Translations under genes and position numbers: made by a program | Assembly (NCBI GenBank): GCA_034440615.1 | Contig: JAOTOM010002920.1 | Span: forward strand, 1 to 64,000 | Length of the DNA: 64,000 nt | Direction: 5' to 3' | From: Ashinkailepas kermadecensis | Taxonomy: Eukaryota > Arthropoda > Thecostraca > Neolepadidae | Shown here: piece by piece, positions 59,968-64,000 of the stretch | Position numbering within the stretch: position 1 is the first letter of the stretch | How the letters are laid out: each line of letters starts with the position of its first letter | Notes under the pieces: generated by a model | The model's input: the letters and a program-made list of their open reading frames with translations, nothing else | Database searches by the model: none | What the model was told of the DNA's origin: nothing

Positions 59968-60060
59968 ATTGGTTGGTTATTGGTTTTACGACACGTCGAC
60001 CGTTGAGTCGGCTGATCGACCAATTGTGCTCATTGCTGCGCCAATTGGAGGGCTAGCCGT
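59968..60060 (-). mobile_element. SINE 3' part, diverged
   Basis: GGTTGGTTATTGGTTTTACG, ACACGTCGACCGTTGAGTC and then a diverged CGACCAATTG...CAATTGG hairpin form the reverse complement of the 3' half of the SINE at 25739. The tRNA-like head is not recognisable. Confidence 0.7.
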
Positions 60061-61723
60061 CCTGCGCTTTGTGTCGGTTGTTTCTACGCGGGACGTGTCG
60101 TACACCGGGTACCTCGTACACACAGTTTCTGCACCTGGGTGTATCAAGAGATTTTCCAAACTTGCGTCGTTCACTCGGGTGGAGAACGGATCCTTTTGTC
60201 CTCCACAAATAATTAATTAACCGTGTTTGCATTAAACGTTTGATCGCGAACAAACCTTTTAACTGCATTTACATCTTGCACCGTTTACCTTTTCCTAGCT
60301 GATGATGAAAGTTGAACAAAGCTTATTTCGTGGCATGCAGAAACCAGCCGAGGGCAAGGCCCATCGCTGAGGGATACTTTGATAGACAATTCTTGCTTTG
60401 TGTGCCGTCAAGTTCTGGATAATCATGTGTCGCATGCACTCCGCGTGCGATATGTTTATGCGTCTGCCCCCATTCCAGAGGAAGGGAACTCTGCGATTTC
60501 CGTTCAAAGAAGAGCATATCACGAAAGCCTCCACTTGGCGGGATTCTGAGATGTTCCTCCCCAACGTAACAAGAATACTGGAAGCGCAGCCCACTAAGTG
60601 TATTAACCCGCGCCGTCTCGGGGGTTCATATGCACCCCCCTCCCTAAGGTTTTCCGCTGATAATGACAGAACGGCGCGCGTTAGCGCGCCGAAAATTGGC
60701 ATACCCTTTCCCACATCAATTTGGCATGTAGTGTCAAAATTTTGAGGTCAGTTCATCTAGGGTCGATGAGATAGTCAATGTCAAGTGAGGTCACCTCCAA
60801 AAAAGTTTAACCAGTCGTCACGCTTTAACGGATAAATATATTTGAATGAAACTCATCGTTTGCTTATATTTAGGGATGAAACAAAGCGCACCAGAGGGTT
60901 TTTTTCTCCAGTTTTTGATTACTTATTAGTTTTGCATATTTGCCCATTAGAGCTAAAATCGAAGATACTGGCTAAAGTAAGAAATTTTTTTTATGAGAGC
61001 AAGTTGACTTCGAACGTTTTTCGGTCTGCTCTACCCATTAGAAAAAGAAAAATTAAAGAAAATTGAAAACTCAATTTTAAATTTCCCCTAAAAAGATATA
61101 TTTTGATTTTTAGGTGAGCAAAAATTGTATGGTCATGGTCGATATCGCCTTCCTTTCCTAATTCAAAATATTTTTTTCTCAAATCTCCCCAGAGCCAAAA
61201 ACATGATGCAAGTCGTGAAAACCTAGGCTCCTAGTGATGTCACTTTTTGGCGGGGTGTCGGGGGCCCTACTCGTCGAACGCTTGCCGATGACACCTATTT
61301 CGTTTTCGTGCGACGCTTAGTTCGGAGATTAGATCGGGGGGGGGGTTTGTAATCAACCCCCCCCCCACGAGACGGGGTGTGAGAGTATGACTGGGAGGGT
61401 TAATCCTACAAGTAGGGCAGCGATCCTGCTAGAGTACAATGGGTTGAAACTCCCTGATCGAATTCAATTGGAATCCTTGAAGGTAAATCCATATCCAATA
61501 TAAATGCAATGAGCTGGAACGGCAGTCCAAATACAATAATTTCTGAACTAATTGGGTATTCCAAAGATCCTTGGAGTGCCCTGTAAATGCCATACAAATA
61601 ATTCGATTCGCTGTTTTTGTGCGAAAGATCTCTAAGCTAAATTATCGGAGCCTGTGCTGTTGATATGGACATGTTTGCAAATATACTTAAATGGCGTAAT
61701 AAAGGACGAAATCTGGGGTTCGG
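60061..61723. other. Intergenic, nothing recognised
   Basis: Short frames only. A small GGCGCGCGTTAGCGCGCC hairpin lies near 60673. Homopolymeric G and C runs occur near 61337-61368. Confidence 0.4.
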
Positions 61724-61789
61724 TTGGTTGGTTATTTGGGCTTACAGGCGCATCGACTGCGTTGGTCATACAGCGCCCATAACAATAAG
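61724..61789 (-). mobile_element. Mini-retroposon copy e (66 bp)
   Basis: Flanked by CTGGGGTTCGG (61713-61723 and 61790-61800). Core AGGCGCATCGACTGCGTTGG then TCATACAGCGCCCAT, with a GGTTGGTTGGTTATTTGGGC tail side. Confidence 0.88.
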
Positions 61790-61917
61790 CTGGGGTTCGG
61801 GAATTTCGTTAAGAATGTTGATTCTTCCGGCTTTTGCTGCATTTACTTACATTCTATGGTTTTCTTAAATGGCAGCGCATGTAGGTCAGTTTTCTCATTG
61901 TAATTAATCGATACTTG

Positions 61918-61985
61918 TCGGTCCTCACCAGCTTCGCCCGCGACCAATCGGCGTGAGAGATTGGCGACGCTATATCACATGATCT
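61918..61985 (+). mobile_element. SINE body fragment
   Basis: CGACCAATCGGCGTGAGAGA followed by TTGGCGACGCTA is identical to the body hairpin of the SINE at 25739. TCCTCACCAGCTTCGCCCG precedes it and a diverged ATCACATGATC follows. Confidence 0.8.
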
Positions 61986-62158
61986 TACACTAAACGTGCG
62001 CAAATCCAGCTACACCGACAGACATGGAAAACGTAAACATCGAACACATAAGCTGAAGTTCTTGGCCGGTTACATTATGTTTTGTGTCGGTCATACTATG
62101 GCCGGGATTTATCATCTTTCTAGCCGATATAGCCCAATAGTTTGGACCACGGTGGTTA

Positions 62159-62211
62159 GTTAGTTATTTGGGCTTAAGGGCGCATCGACTTCATTGGTCA
62201 TGTAGCGCCCA
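62159..62211 (-). mobile_element. Mini-retroposon copy f (53 bp), 16-bp TSD
   Basis: Perfect 16-bp duplications TGGACCACGGTGGTTA at 62143-62158 and 62212-62227. Core AAGGGCGCATCGACTTCATT then GGTCATGTAGCGCCCA, almost identical to copy d. This is the shortest and cleanest member. Confidence 0.95.
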
Positions 62212-62729
62212 TGGACCACGGTGGTTATCATTCTCACCGACCACTATGTTCGGTGCACAGTTCAGTGAACAGCCCGATGAAGTAGCATTCTTTAAATAGT
62301 CATGTGTTGCAAGTCGATATCGTGAAGTAATTGTCGGCATCTGCAAGTAAAAAGCCGACAACGGCGCGACATTTTGTCCCTGATAAACTATTCCTGCTGC
62401 CAGCACTTTCTCTCTCTCTCTCCACGAAAACGTCGTCGCAATGGTCTGGGAGTCTTGCATTATGAGATGGCGGCGGTGCAAACAACGACCTCAAACTTAC
62501 GCTCACTCCACAACAGCACGCAATAGAATCCCAACGGATGTGGCGTGCCGCGACACCTGCACCGGTCGGAACATTCGTGCTGGGAATGCCGGGCCGAGTC
62601 CTCGCAACTCTGACCTACAACAGTTAAAAATAGTCCGACCGCTTCTCACTTCTCGGTCGAGTGAAGCACTTCACCATTGGACACGCTCACCACAGCGTCA
62701 AAAAACACAGCGCTCTCCCAATATAGTCC

Positions 62730-62798
62730 TCACTCGTCATCGGACGCCCTGTCCTTCTTTTTCTTCTTCTTTTTCTTCTTATCTCCAGAATCTTCAAT
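62730..62798 (-). CDS. Last coding exon of a Lys-rich protein
   Basis: Read on the - strand after the acceptor TTTGTTATTGCAG it encodes IEDSGDKKKKKKKKKDRASDDE and stops at 62730-62732. The phase-0 start agrees with the phase-0 donor of the exon at 63347. A basic lysine run followed by an acidic end is typical of nuclear or nucleolar proteins. POLR1F (RPA43) and MED19 have comparable tails, but tails alone cannot identify the gene. Confidence 0.55.
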   Translation of the reverse strand: MEDSGDKKKKKKKKKDRASDDE

Positions 62799-62890
62799 CT
62801 GCAATAACAAACATCAACTTCATCTGAACAGCAAACGACATATCCATTTTTATTTTTAGTCTGGTTAACTAGCATTCGGAATATACATAC

Positions 62891-62973
<83 letters not shown>

Positions 62974-63346
62974 CTATACGTATGCCAAGACCGCCGTGAA
63001 TACCGCATACACATAAAGCAGGGACAATTTGGAGTAGACCATATCTTGACGATTCACTATAAATGTAAATGCAAGATGCATAGTAAGGCATCCCGAATGC
63101 AGCAGAACTGATAATAAAACAAGACGGGCCTGTCATACCACACTCACTGATGAAGCGCACCACAATTCCTCTCACATACAAAAACAATCACCAAGCAGGA
63201 CGACAGTCTTGCTGTGCTCAGACAATATGCAATTCTTCACCGCTCTACTATTTCGGAGACGGAATAGTGTACAACACCAATCTAGACTAATTACTTTGAT
63301 ACAACGGTAATATCTACTCCACAGAAAACCATTGCACCATTCTGAC
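62799..63346 (-). other. Intron of the Lys-rich gene
   Basis: Bounded by donor AAG|GTCAGA and acceptor TTGCAG|ATT on the - strand, 548 bp long. It contains the CATA/AT microsatellite at 62882-62970. Confidence 0.5.
62882..62970. repeat. (CATA)n(AT)n microsatellite
   Basis: Five CATA units followed by about 70 bases of AT. Confidence 0.97.
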
Positions 63347-63548
63347 CTTGATCTCCATGCCATTAGTGCCATCTTCCCCATCGTCCTCATGCTTGTGTTT
63401 GTGCTTCTTTTTCTTCTTCTTCTCCTTGGACTGGTAACTTTCGTCATGCTCTTCCTTTACATTCGCCGTTTCCATGTCACTGTCCGAGGCCTTTCTCTGC
63501 GATCCGGAGAAAACATCGTTACAACTGAGCGAAGACGATCCATTCATG
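63347..63548 (-). CDS. Penultimate coding exon of the Lys-rich protein (5' boundary uncertain)
   Basis: On the - strand it encodes NGSSSLSCNDVFSGSQRKAS, DSDMETANVKEEHDESYQSK, EKKKKKKHKHKHEDDGEDG and TNGMEIK up to a phase-0 donor AAG|GTCAGA. An acceptor-like CTGCAG lies directly 5' of it at 63549-63554. The ATG at 63547 may be internal. Ser-rich, acidic, then Lys/His-rich composition suggests a disordered nuclear tail. The YQSKEKKKKKKHK text loosely recalls the RPA43 tail. Upstream exons were not identified with confidence before the window ends. Confidence 0.5.
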
Positions 63549-64000
63549 CTGCAGACTGGCAGGCATAGAATTGTTCCAAAGACGCGGGATTCATTTCACA
63601 CCTCTCACACATGCCAATCACATTTTTACGCGGCATCATAAACTTGGGTTCTGGGAAACTGGGACAATGCACGCCCCGCTGCCATATACGCTTGTTGAAG
63701 TTTGATACACACACTGAAGGGAAGTTTTCACACGAAGGCGGGAGGTAGATTTTTCCCAACCTGATTTTTGGGAAAAAAGTGCTAGCGGCACATAACTTCA
63801 CAGCACTGGGAACCGGAAAACTGGCAAGCGGTGGCATTGTTCTATTCCGAGATGTGCAAAATAAACAAATTCAGGTTTTTTCACGTTTTCACAGAACTCT
63901 TCCCTGTTTCAGGTACAATATTCTTCCCTGCATCGTCTCCTTATCAAGGTCAAAATACGGTCTGAAGCGAGGTTCATGAAAATTAGCTGCCACCGACGGA

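Overview
This window is nuclear DNA from an animal, most likely an invertebrate. It has spliced genes with kilobase introns, CR1/L2-type LINEs, a tRNA-derived SINE, hAT-like and TTAA-type DNA transposons, AT and GA microsatellites, and degenerate blocks of the pentamer AACCT/TTAGG. Blocks of that pentamer are common in arthropod genomes, where TTAGG is the usual telomere repeat. An arthropod is therefore plausible, but I cannot fix the species. There is no sign of bacterial or viral organisation. Almost all listed open frames are repeat-derived or low-complexity.

Host genes. (1) A complete OSTC gene (oligosaccharyltransferase subunit OSTC/DC2) lies on the + strand at 20714-29243. It has four exons with matching splice phases, and the joined product is 149 residues, the same length as human OSTC. 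Its introns hold a 5'-truncated CR1 LINE, a SINE with 12-bp target duplications, and two copies of a 0.49-kb hAT-like element with 8-bp duplications. (2) Two consecutive phase-0 exons of a lysine-rich nuclear-type protein lie on the - strand at 62730-63548; the identity is unproven. (3) A weak candidate for a small mitochondrial membrane protein lies at 58341-58722.

Layout. 1-20 kb is repeat-rich intergenic DNA. It contains inverted CGACTCA-rich repeats, a hammerhead-like motif, AACCT-rich repeats, a TTAA element and a 1.2-kb near-perfect palindrome with an (AT)n centre. 20.7-29.2 kb is OSTC. 29.7-30.9 kb is a GA/GATA/AT microsatellite block beside a CR1-type RT fragment. 32.7-42.9 kb is a nested nest: an L2-like LINE (called LINE-B here) on the - strand is interrupted by a 3.66-kb CR1 (5-bp TSD), by a 2.63-kb foldback-like giant inverted repeat (11-bp TSD) and by a 55-bp mini-retroposon (13-bp TSD). 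43-48 kb holds two inverted copies of a TTAA-flanked DNA transposon and degenerate short-period arrays. 48.35-49.79 kb is a 20-copy, ~72-bp minisatellite. 51.1-54.8 kb is a second LINE-B copy carrying two mini-retroposon insertions. 54.9-59.1 kb is a large field of degenerate ~26-bp GGGGCCCC-(A)n-TC arrays. 59-64 kb holds a 44-bp-stem hairpin, SINE fragments, two more mini-retroposons and the Lys-rich gene.

The most promising novelty is the family of ~53-67 bp mini-retroposons. There are six copies, five with perfect 10-16 bp duplications, and two of those have empty sites visible in the other LINE-B copy. Their conserved hairpin matches the 3' module of the full SINE, with compensatory base changes. 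The second is the foldback element with an 11-bp TSD and 1.1-kb modular arms.
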